Shown here one piece after another: positions 45,269-52,574 of a stretch of DNA of 64,000 nt; position 1 is the first letter of the stretch; every line of letters begins with the position of its first letter. The DNA is from DASYDU01 sp050248495 (GTDB taxonomy: Bacteria > Planctomycetota > Planctomycetia > Pirellulales > Lacipirellulaceae): the NCBI GenBank assembly GCA_050248495.1, contig JBFWSG010000011.1:62001-126000 (forward strand). The letters are read 5' to 3'. The notes beneath the pieces were generated by a model that ran no database searches, was not told where the DNA came from, and worked only from the letters and a program-made list of their open reading frames with translations. The position numbers were made by a program, and so were the translations under genes.

Positions 45269-47239
45269 CTAACTCTTTCGCCGCCGGCCGCCGGCGACGC
45301 CCAACAAGGCGGCCAGCATGAGCGCGCCGCTCGTCGGCTCGGGGATCGGGTGACCGGCAAAGTAGCTCATTGCCATTCGCCAGGCATCGGGGCCGACGAT
45401 GTGACCGATCCGCCGGCCGGCAAAGTCGTCCGCCGGCGGGTGAATGCCGCCGGTGAGCCGCGACAGCGAGGCCTGGTCAGAGGCGTCGAAGTACGTGGCC
45501 CACTGCAGTGTGAGATCCTGCATCGGGCCATATTCGAAATTCAGCCCCGAGCCCTGCTCGACAACGTATTCACCAATGCCGCCTGGGAAATATTCCGAAC
45601 CGGTGAGCTCAGTCAAAATCTCCGCGCCCGTGCGGCTGTACGTCGAATGGCCCGAAACGTATCCGGGAAACGGCGGCGTCACAAAGCTGATCAATTGGTA
45701 GGGCATCCAGTTCTCGGCCAGGATCCAATCGACGCCGCTGATCTCCGAGGGATCGTCGAACGGCGCGACGCCATCGATCGCGCCCTCCCAGGAGCGAACG
45801 GCAATCTTGCCTTCGCTGCCGGCCAGGAGTTCGTGCCGCTCGCCGGGAGCGGTCGTCGCCGCCGTGACTACTTCGACCAGCCCAGGCACAAGCGGCAAAC
45901 CGTCTGGGTTGTAAGATGGACCACTAGGATCGGATGACTGGCCCAGCGAACCCATGTAGCGGATGAAAGAAATCGGCCGCGACGAGTCGTAAACCCCCTT
46001 GTGATTCCAGGCGGCGATTGCCGCGTCGTGTAGGCCGCCGTTGAGTGCGAACATGCTCTTCACGTCCCATTCGAGGTCGTTCACCACCGGCCCCGAACCG
46101 CCGATCCGCTTCTCGATGCCGAACTGCTCCATGCGATCGGTCACATAGTTGCGGATTTCGTTCCAGTGTCCGGGCGGTGCGGTCGAATGGGGCCCGTCGG
46201 CCCAGAACTCGGAGATCACGCGATCAAAGTCGGCCCGCAGAGCCATCTGCGGCGCGTAGGGCTGGCCGGTGTACGGATTCACCGCGTAGCCGACCTGGTC
46301 ATAGCTCTCGGTGAACGGCGCGTTGGGCGTGTTGCCGCGCGAGGCCGGTGAAATGTCCATCATCACACCGTCGTTCGGATCGAGTTCCGCGGAGAGGCGT
46401 ATCATCGTGATCGCGTCGGCCTTGAATTTGTCCTCGTTCGGCCGCGTATTGAGTCCCGGCGGCATCCCTTGATCGTGATAGACGCCGTTGGCGCTGCGGT
46501 CGGCGGCGGTCATGGCAAACGGCGCCACCTGGCCCCAGAACGGAGTCAGGTTCTTTTGCGTTGCCTCGTTGATCGGCCGGCCGAACTGGTCGATGCGGTT
46601 GCCGAGGAAGTGGAGCGGTTGCCAGCGATTTGGGTCGTTCATCGGCGCGCCGGGCAACTCGAAGGTGAGCGGCGGATTGACCGGCGTAAATCCGGGCGGA
46701 TTGGCGTAGTTGCCCGTTTCGTTCGAGCCATCCGCGAGCGCCTGGTTGATCACCGCTTGCGCTACGCGGTTGCCCACTGCCGCCGGCGAGTTGCCAACCG
46801 TGGACGTGAAATTCGGATCGTAGCCCAACTGCGACATCTGAAAATCGAGGTCGACGGCCGTTTCGCTCCGCCCCGGCCCGATGCCCGCCGGTCCCGTGAC
46901 GAAGCGGTGCTTGATCAGGTTGTAGGCCGCGTAGCTGACTGCCTCGTCGCGCGCCGACTCGACATCCGCCGCCGAGAGCTTCTCGTGGTAGATATACTGT
47001 GTCGCCGTCGGATCGTAGGCCGCCCAGGCATCGTACATCGCGGTGGAGAGATGAAACAAATTGCGGGCGTGCACGGTCGGCCGCGCCGTGTCGATGCTGA
47101 TCGCATGCAGCAGCTGTTCATTCCACTGGCGAGCAACCGACGAATCGGCATTGGCTGGCGGCGGCGTTACAAATAGAAGTACCAGCGAAACACTTGCGAG
47201 GTAATACCGCTTGGTGTCAATCCAATTCAATTTGCCCAT
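45269..47239 (-). CDS. Vanadium-dependent haloperoxidase-like protein with PEP-CTERM
   Basis: A 656-residue exported protein of the vanadium chloroperoxidase/PAP2 superfamily. The ATG at 47239 is preferred over a GTG at 47272. A signal peptide (residues 1-32) ends in ANA. Key motifs are near the C-terminus: FPGYVSGHSTYSRTGAEIL (the SGH loop with the catalytic His) and GGIHPPADDFAGRRIG (vanadate-ligand-type His and Arg). The mid-region Lys/Arg contribution is less clear. The end is IPEPTSGALMLAALLG and a basic tail. The enzyme may oxidise halides with H2O2 or dephosphorylate substrates; sequence alone does not decide. It is the first gene of a three-gene operon. Confidence 0.9.
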   Translation of the reverse strand: MGKLNWIDTKRYYLASVSLVLLFVTPPPANADSSVARQWNEQLLHAISIDTARPTVHARNLFHLSTAMYDAWAAYDPTATQYIYHEKLSAADVESARDEAVSYAAYNLIKHRFVTGPAGIGPGRSETAVDLDFQMSQLGYDPNFTSTVGNSPAAVGNRVAQAVINQALADGSNETGNYANPPGFTPVNPPLTFELPGAPMNDPNRWQPLHFLGNRIDQFGRPINEATQKNLTPFWGQVAPFAMTAADRSANGVYHDQGMPPGLNTRPNEDKFKADAITMIRLSAELDPNDGVMMDISPASRGNTPNAPFTESYDQVGYAVNPYTGQPYAPQMALRADFDRVISEFWADGPHSTAPPGHWNEIRNYVTDRMEQFGIEKRIGGSGPVVNDLEWDVKSMFALNGGLHDAAIAAWNHKGVYDSSRPISFIRYMGSLGQSSDPSGPSYNPDGLPLVPGLVEVVTAATTAPGERHELLAGSEGKIAVRSWEGAIDGVAPFDDPSEISGVDWILAENWMPYQLISFVTPPFPGYVSGHSTYSRTGAEILTELTGSEYFPGGIGEYVVEQGSGLNFEYGPMQDLTLQWATYFDASDQASLSRLTGGIHPPADDFAGRRIGHIVGPDAWRMAMSYFAGHPIPEPTSGALMLAALLGVAGGRRRKS

Positions 47240-47335
47240 TAGTTCGCCTATCAATCGCAGGTTGCCAATCACGTTGCCCCACTTCGACGTATCGTATCAC
47301 CTCCTTGAATTCTGGGACGTTTTTCGGTTGTCGCC

Positions 47336-47770
47336 TTATTTCTTAGCTGGCATCGGCTCCAGAATAAATTCCAAATCGTCCACGTCGCCCTCGATCGTGA
47401 CATGGTGCGGTGTGGTTCGGGCCTTGTTGAATTTCGGGTCAATCCGCGAAGAACTGGAATTCGTGCCGTCCGCCAGGACGGAGAACGTCACATCGTACTT
47501 TCCCAGGAAAACGCCGTCGCCGGGCTTGCGGGTATATGCCTCGAAGTGGCCGTCTTTCTCGATTTCGGCGCTCGCCGCTTTGCGAACCTGCGCCGAGCTG
47601 TCGGCCGCCGGCTGGAATCGCACCACCGCGACGGCCCCGCTCGGCACGGTTCCATCTGCGAATCGGACTCTGCCGCGGACTTGAGCGGTGCCCGCCCGCT
47701 TGCCGCAGCCGGCCGCGATTGCGATGAACGCAGCGAGTAGAACTAGGCAAAATTTCGACCTGCCTGCCAT
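47336..47770 (-). CDS. Lipoprotein with carboxypeptidase-regulatory-like domain
   Basis: A 144-residue protein with a lipoprotein signal: a hydrophobic segment followed by the lipobox AIAAGC, Cys at about residue 21. The rest is a beta-sandwich with RGRVRFADGTVPSGAVAVVRFQP and GKYDVTFSVLADGTN, the pattern of transthyretin-like or carboxypeptidase-regulatory domains. Such small lipoproteins accompany DUF1559 genes in planctomycetes. Here it follows one by 45 bp, so both are probably coexpressed and work at the cell envelope. It is attached to a membrane by lipid; the ligand is unknown. Confidence 0.85.
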   Translation of the reverse strand: MAGRSKFCLVLLAAFIAIAAGCGKRAGTAQVRGRVRFADGTVPSGAVAVVRFQPAADSSAQVRKAASAEIEKDGHFEAYTRKPGDGVFLGKYDVTFSVLADGTNSSSSRIDPKFNKARTTPHHVTIEGDVDDLEFILEPMPAKK

Positions 47771-47815
47771 GTGCTCCGACCCTTTCGTACACATTCTCTG
47801 CCAGTTACAAGTCGT

Positions 47816-48931
47816 TTAAAGCGATGGACGCTCGGAGTCGGCACTGCAGATCATGAAGTCCCAGGGGCTGCCCCATTCGCCGTCGCTGCCGCTGGTCTCC
47901 ACGTCGTCGCTGATGAATTGCACGCTGCCGTCGCACATCGAGATATGCGCCCCGCCCACGTGGGAGCTGCGGACAGTCGCCTGATCGGCCGCGCCTCCCG
48001 TGTTGCAGGCCATGCATTCGTCTCGGGCTTGCGTGGTTCCACAAACGTCGCTGTAAATGTCGTCGGCGGCCGGATAACAGGCATTGGGGCCGTTGTCGTC
48101 TCCCGCTGAACCGAATCGGGCCAATAAACTCGCTCCGGCGTGGCCCATTGCCCAGACTCCGCGCGAGTCCTTGTCGGTAAGCCCGGCGCGGATCTCTCCG
48201 ATCAAAATCGTCTTGGTCGTGCCATCGGTGATCCGCGCGATTTTTACCGAGAGGTTTGGTCCCATCACGCCGCGGCGATAATCGCTGCGCCAACCATCGT
48301 CGGCCGGCAGAGAACCCCCTTCCTCAGGCCCCGTGGTGCAGGCGGAGATTCCATCATTATCGCCGTTGTATCTGCCGCATCCGCCGCCACCGATGTAGTT
48401 GTTGCCGGAGTTGCCTGCGTAATTACCCCGCGCCCAGTTATCGCCGTGTGGCGTCACTTTGCCGTTGTAGGGAGTCTTGTTGTACCCGTCGGTCGGGCAA
48501 AGCAAGACGGGGATCGAAGTGCTCCGCGCCAGCTTGCGCTTTTCCTCCACGGTCGTGGTACCCATCGTATTGATGACTACCGGCAACGTCTTCAACTCGA
48601 ATTGGTCATAGAGAGCCTGCTCTTCCAGGTAGGGCAAGACGCGGATGATCCAGTTCGGCCCGTATTCGCCGAGCGCCGTGTTAGCGACCTTGCGGTATTT
48701 GGCCGGATCGAAGCTCATGCCGATGGGGAACGCCTTGGCCGCGTCGTGGTAATTGATTGCTGCCAGCGCGACATTCTTGATGTTGCTCTGGCACTGCGAG
48801 CGACGAGCGGCTTCGCGGGCGGCTTGAATCGCCGGCAACAACAAGGCCACCAGAATGCCGATGATGGCGATTACGACCAACAATTCGACCAGCGTAAAAG
48901 CTTGCCGCAAGGGACGCACATCAGCGCTCAT
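47816..48931 (-). CDS. DUF1559 prepilin-like protein
   Basis: A complete 371-residue member of the DUF1559 family. GAGGAAG lies six to seven bases before the ATG at 48931. The N-terminus (about residues 10-38) is a type IV pilin-like leader and helix (AFTLVELLVVIAIIGILVAL) followed by LLPAIQAAREAARRSQC. The central region contains Cys residues and Gly/Asn-rich loops (YAGNSGNNYIGGGGCGRYNG). The end carries the diagnostic SSHVGGAHISMCDGSVQFISDDV. It is exported through a type II-like system by inference and is expected to form pseudopilus-like or surface assemblies. It is followed by a lipoprotein gene. Confidence 0.95.
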   Translation of the reverse strand: MSADVRPLRQAFTLVELLVVIAIIGILVALLLPAIQAAREAARRSQCQSNIKNVALAAINYHDAAKAFPIGMSFDPAKYRKVANTALGEYGPNWIIRVLPYLEEQALYDQFELKTLPVVINTMGTTTVEEKRKLARSTSIPVLLCPTDGYNKTPYNGKVTPHGDNWARGNYAGNSGNNYIGGGGCGRYNGDNDGISACTTGPEEGGSLPADDGWRSDYRRGVMGPNLSVKIARITDGTTKTILIGEIRAGLTDKDSRGVWAMGHAGASLLARFGSAGDDNGPNACYPAADDIYSDVCGTTQARDECMACNTGGAADQATVRSSHVGGAHISMCDGSVQFISDDVETSGSDGEWGSPWDFMICSADSERPSL

Positions 48932-48982
48932 TGAATACTTCCTCACTCCGCTACGAATCACGCCATTTCCACTTGCGCAAAC

Positions 48983-49024
48983 CGCGGGGAGTCGCGCCGC
49001 CACGCAGAGCGGCGGCTCCCCGCG
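48983..49024 (-). terminator. GC-rich hairpin between PEP-CTERM and DUF1559 genes
   Basis: CGCGGGGAG (48983-48991) pairs exactly with CTCCCCGCG (49016-49024), and an inner stem CCGCC/GGCGG extends it, with a five-base bulge on one side. It lies about 90 bases after the stop of the PEP-CTERM gene on the minus strand and 50 before the DUF1559 start. No T-run follows, so it may be a stability element rather than an intrinsic terminator. Confidence 0.5.
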
Positions 49025-49115
49025 TGCTCCCCTAGTTTCAATTCCTCGGTCGCCAAAGTCCTGAGACAAAAGCGTCCCCAGACTTGGTGAGCGAGGTCGG
49101 GCTGTTTGCCGGCCG

Positions 49116-50201
49116 TTAGCGCTTCCGCGCCGCAGACAAACCGATCAGGCCTAGCAACACCACGATCAGGCTGCTCGGCTCCGGAACCACCGCGGCACTG
49201 AGAGCTCCCGCCCCGGCAGCCCCAAAATTCGTCTTCCACACGTTGAAGTCCGCGGCGTCGACGCCATTCTGACCGTCGCCATTGCCGCCGATTGCCGACT
49301 CATCGGGCGCACCGAGGTGGTCGCGCCAGACGGTGTAGTCGGCGGCATCGACATGCGTGTCGCCGTTAAAATCGCCGGGCTGTCCCGCGCTCGCCACGGT
49401 CACCGAAAAATCGGTGAACACCGCCCCGTCGTCGCCGCCGAAATAGATCTTCGACGGCAGCGTCGGCCAGCCATTGACGACGAACGCTCCATCGTCGTAC
49501 CAATTTGTCAGGTCGTAGATCGGCGTGGTGGCATCGGCCACGAATGGCCCGCCCGCGTAGTCGACATCGATCTGGCCGAACCAGGTTTTGGCGGCAGCGT
49601 CGAGCGTCATCCGCAAGCGGTGCGTGCCGGCATTGGCGCCGACCAGGCTCGGCGTAGGCACAGCACACCAGTCGTTGTTGGTGCACGGCGCGGGATTCTC
49701 CCAGTCGCCGCTGATGCCCTGTGCACCATTGCTTTGGAAGACGCCATCGCCCGCCGTGAGGAATAATGTGGGAGCGCCGGCAAAGTCGGGCGTGCCCCAG
49801 TTGGATATCAGGCCGGAACCCATCCCCAGCCAGAACTGATCGCTCGACAAGGGATCGGAAGTTACTGACACCTCGGCGACGTAACTATCAAATGCATAGT
49901 TGTCGATCGTCCGCATGTAATTGCGGCCGCCGTCACCGGCGAAATCCTTGCCGAAGGTTGCCCCGTTCGCCGCGAAAGACACTCGGGGGTCGACGGAAAA
50001 ATCGTCTGCCAGCCCATCGGTGCTGGCGAACTCGAATCCCGCCGCTGCCGCTGCCCCTTGCAGGGCGGCTTCGTTCGACGTGCCGCTGAATCCTTTCAAC
50101 GAGTTATTGATGGAACCGGCCGCCAGTGCGCTGGCGGCTGCCGCCTGCAGCACAAGCAACGTCGCCGTGCACCGAATGCCATTAGTCGTGAACCGTCTCA
50201 T
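49116..50201 (-). CDS. PEP-CTERM protein with dockerin repeat, tandem paralogue A
   Basis: A 361-residue exported protein. The ATG at 50201 is preferred (AAGGAG ten bases upstream); an earlier ATG at 50225 is possible. After a signal peptide come blocks shared with the gene immediately upstream: SLKGFSGTSN, FAGDGGRNYMRT, AGTHRLRMT, DYAGGPFVAD and IYFGGDDGAVFTDF. These suggest one lectin- or jellyroll-like domain of about 270 residues. Only this copy also has a dockerin-type pair (GDFNGDTHVDAADYTVWRD; DGQNGVDAADFNVWK). It ends VPEPSSLIVVLLGLIG with Arg/Lys, a PEP-CTERM tail. The family was not recognised by name. Confidence 0.85.
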   Translation of the reverse strand: MRRFTTNGIRCTATLLVLQAAAASALAAGSINNSLKGFSGTSNEAALQGAAAAAGFEFASTDGLADDFSVDPRVSFAANGATFGKDFAGDGGRNYMRTIDNYAFDSYVAEVSVTSDPLSSDQFWLGMGSGLISNWGTPDFAGAPTLFLTAGDGVFQSNGAQGISGDWENPAPCTNNDWCAVPTPSLVGANAGTHRLRMTLDAAAKTWFGQIDVDYAGGPFVADATTPIYDLTNWYDDGAFVVNGWPTLPSKIYFGGDDGAVFTDFSVTVASAGQPGDFNGDTHVDAADYTVWRDHLGAPDESAIGGNGDGQNGVDAADFNVWKTNFGAAGAGALSAAVVPEPSSLIVVLLGLIGLSAARKR

Positions 50202-50230
50202 GAGTCTGCAACTCCTTGTCGACATGAACT

Positions 50231-50262
50231 CGGCGGCGGGCCGGCTTGCGGGCCCGCCGCCG
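50231..50262 (-). terminator. Perfect 12-bp GC hairpin between tandem paralogues
   Basis: CGGCGGCGGGCC (50231-50242) pairs exactly with GGCCCGCCGCCG (50251-50262) across an eight-base loop. On the minus strand it follows the stop of paralogue B by 44 bases and ends 30 bases before the start of paralogue A. There is no T-run. It probably sets relative expression by mRNA stabilisation or partial termination. Confidence 0.6.
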
Positions 50263-50306
50263 TCTGCTCATGCACTATCAACCATCCCCACGCCCCGCCC
50301 GTTCAA

Positions 50307-51188
50307 TCAGACACGCCGCCGTCCGCAGGCAGCCGCGATGGCTGCTCCCCCCAGCAACATCACCACGGACACCGGCTCCGGCACCACGCGAATCACCAGA
50401 TCGCGGAACACCGCGCCGTCGTCGCCCCCGAAGAAGATCCGCGACGGTTCGCTCGGCCAGCCGTCGGCTGCGTACAGCGATGTCGTCACGATCGGGAAAT
50501 TGCTGGAGACCGCATCCGCCACAAAGGGCCCGCCAGCGTAATTTAAATCAATTTCGCCAAGCAACTGACCGTTGTTCGCGTTGAAGGTCATGCGAAACCG
50601 ATGCGTGCCGGCATCGAATCCGGGCACCGTCGTGTCGCCGAAATTGTTCATGTCGTTCTGCGTGCGAAACCGCGTGAACTTGTCGTTCTGCGGCTCGGGC
50701 CAGAACGAGGCCGACGAGAACTGCGTGCTCCAGTCGGGAGTGCCAAACAGTGCCCGATCGCCGGCGCCCAAACCGATGAAGACCGCTTTGTTGTCGTCGT
50801 TTTCAAACGTGACTTCGGCCACAAAACTCGTCGTCGCATAATCGCTATCGTTGGTCCGCATGTAGTTGCGGCCGCCGTCGCCGGCGAACAGCGCGCCGAA
50901 GTGGGCGCCGCTGCTGTCGAACGTCACCGTGTCGTCGCTTTGTTGTTCAATAAAATCGTCGGACGGATCGTCGGGCGTTCCGTTGTCGTTGTTGCCGAAA
51001 AGCGGGCCGGCGGTGCTGTAGAAATTGAGCCCCGCGGAGCTGACCGCCGCTTGCGTGCCGGCCTGGTTCGAGTCGCCCGTAAAGCCGGCGAGCGAATTGG
51101 AAAGATTAGACGCGGCATTTGCCGAGAGCGTCGCTGCGAGAGCCGCGCCGCCGCAAACACATGCCAAACCGAACTTGGTCCACCTCAT
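50307..51188 (-). CDS. PEP-CTERM protein, tandem paralogue B
   Basis: A 293-residue exported protein with GGAGG nine bases before the ATG and a signal peptide ending NAAS. It shares with the downstream paralogue NSLAGFTGDSN, FAGDGGRNYMRT, AGTHRFRMT, NYAGGPFVAD and IFFGGDDGAVFRD, spaced alike, but lacks the dockerin repeat and goes directly to VPEPVSVVMLLGGAAIA and an Arg tail. The two genes look like an old duplication. The mature domain is beta-rich and may be a lectin-like or laminin-G-like fold; no catalytic residues were seen. Confidence 0.83.
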   Translation of the reverse strand: MRWTKFGLACVCGGAALAATLSANAASNLSNSLAGFTGDSNQAGTQAAVSSAGLNFYSTAGPLFGNNDNGTPDDPSDDFIEQQSDDTVTFDSSGAHFGALFAGDGGRNYMRTNDSDYATTSFVAEVTFENDDNKAVFIGLGAGDRALFGTPDWSTQFSSASFWPEPQNDKFTRFRTQNDMNNFGDTTVPGFDAGTHRFRMTFNANNGQLLGEIDLNYAGGPFVADAVSSNFPIVTTSLYAADGWPSEPSRIFFGGDDGAVFRDLVIRVVPEPVSVVMLLGGAAIAAACGRRRV

Positions 51189-51956
51189 GAGAACTTACCT
51201 CCACAGTGTTGAACTACTGGTGAATCATTCCTCTTCTGCCGGATGAACTCGTGCTGCCGAACGATCGCCTGTTGCTGCCGGCGGCTCCGGCGGGGAAATG
51301 GGGGCCTGAAGCCCGGGTCCGCGCCCACGAGCAGTGCGTATTTCGCCACCGTTTGGCAGGAAAACTGCCACGACACGAAAACCGCCTCGACAGGAAAAAT
51401 GAAAAGACTCCGCCGGGAACCCAATGCCCGACGCGCGCCGCACCGCCTTCCCAATCCGGCCGCGGCCGGATGCAACCCCAATGCGCCCACCTGCTTAGGA
51501 ACAGCAGCCACCCGGAATCGGCAGCTACCGCCACGCTGAAAAAAGACCGCCCAAATCGACTAGACCACGCCAATCCACGTGGCCACACCCCATTCGGCGA
51601 CGCGTTTTGACGATCCGACTCCCATATCCGTTGGGACTTCGCGATGTGAACGAAAAAATGTGCCGGGGGCAAATTTTGTGCAAAATGCAAGGCGTCATTC
51701 GGACTTTATGTCGCCAACGCACACCTCGGCTGCCCCCAGACCGCACACTGTCGGCTCGCGATCCCAGACAATCCCATTCCATTGCGGTGAGACGAGCCGG
51801 GCCGCCGGGCCAGCGGAGCCTCAATTTGCCCATTCTTCGGTTCACTTTTTGACTCGCCGTGGTATTTGTATGGACGGGAGAGTTCACGGATCGCGGACAC
51901 GGTGGCGGCGGCTGAAGCGCGGTAGCGGCGCTTCGCTGTGGAGGTTGGGTGTCTCG
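51189..51956. other. 768-bp divergent intergenic region
   Basis: This long gap lies between the leftward paralogue B gene and the rightward sigma-factor gene. Frames that stay open here have composition unlike the neighbouring proteins and no ribosome sites. The one clear motif is ATTTTG and CAAAAT separated by two bases at 51673-51686, an operator-like inverted repeat. An upstream extension of the sigma-factor frame is possible (ATG at 51868) but unsupported. A small RNA or long leader cannot be excluded. Confidence 0.45.
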
Positions 51957-52520
51957 ATGGGCGGAATTACGACAACCGACAAATCGGCCGACGACGATCG
52001 GGAAGACCGCGTCGCGGAGTTCCTCGAACTGTATTCGAGCCACTATCCGCGGCTGCAGTTTTACGTCACGGCGCTGTTGCCGACGGCCAACGATGCCAGC
52101 GACGTGCTGCAAGAAACAAGCATGGTGCTCTGGCGAAAGTTCGACAGTTTCGAAATGGGCACGAATTTTTTCGCCTGGGCCTGTAAAATCGCCCGATTCC
52201 AAGTGATGAAGTACCGCGAACGGCAGGGCCGCTCCGCGCGGTTGTTCGATACCAGCCTGTTGGAAAAGCTTGCGGTCGAAGCCTGCGACGAACGCGTCGT
52301 CGGCGCCGTGCCGCTGGCGGCCCTGGAGAACTGCCTGGGCAAGCTCTCCGAAAGCGACCGCTCGCTGATTCGCCGCCGCTACCAGCCAGGCTCCACTGTC
52401 CAGCAGCTCGCGGCCGATATCGGTCGCACCGCCAACTCGGTGTCAAAATCGTTGGGCCGGATTCGCCGCGTGCTCCTGGAATGCATCGATCGCACGGTGG
52501 CCTTGGAGGGGCGCGAATAA
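51957..52520 (+). CDS. ECF sigma factor, Rhodopirellula/Verrucomicrobium type
   Basis: A 187-residue sigma-70 family factor. Region 2 contains LYSSHYPRLQFYVTALLPTANDASDVLQETSMVLWRKFDSFEMGTNFFAWACKIARF, whose order is characteristic of the subfamily often named for Rhodopirellula and Verrucomicrobium. Region 4 has LSESDRSLIRRRYQPGSTVQQLAADIGRTANSVSKSLGRIRRVLLECI. GGAGG lies twelve bases before the chosen ATG. In this subfamily the downstream gene usually encodes a FecR/LamG-type membrane protein that serves as regulator; that gene follows here after 54 bp. Confidence 0.9.
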   Translation: MGGITTTDKSADDDREDRVAEFLELYSSHYPRLQFYVTALLPTANDASDVLQETSMVLWRKFDSFEMGTNFFAWACKIARFQVMKYRERQGRSARLFDTSLLEKLAVEACDERVVGAVPLAALENCLGKLSESDRSLIRRRYQPGSTVQQLAADIGRTANSVSKSLGRIRRVLLECIDRTVALEGRE

Positions 52521-52574
52521 TATGCCTCGGTTTGACTGGAATCGGCGACGACGGGCGAAAGGAGTGCCCCAATA

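Noticed and set aside
51214..51690. A 158-codon minus-strand frame in the divergent region
   Set aside because: High Trp, Arg and Ser composition with no motif and no conserved start; judged noncoding.
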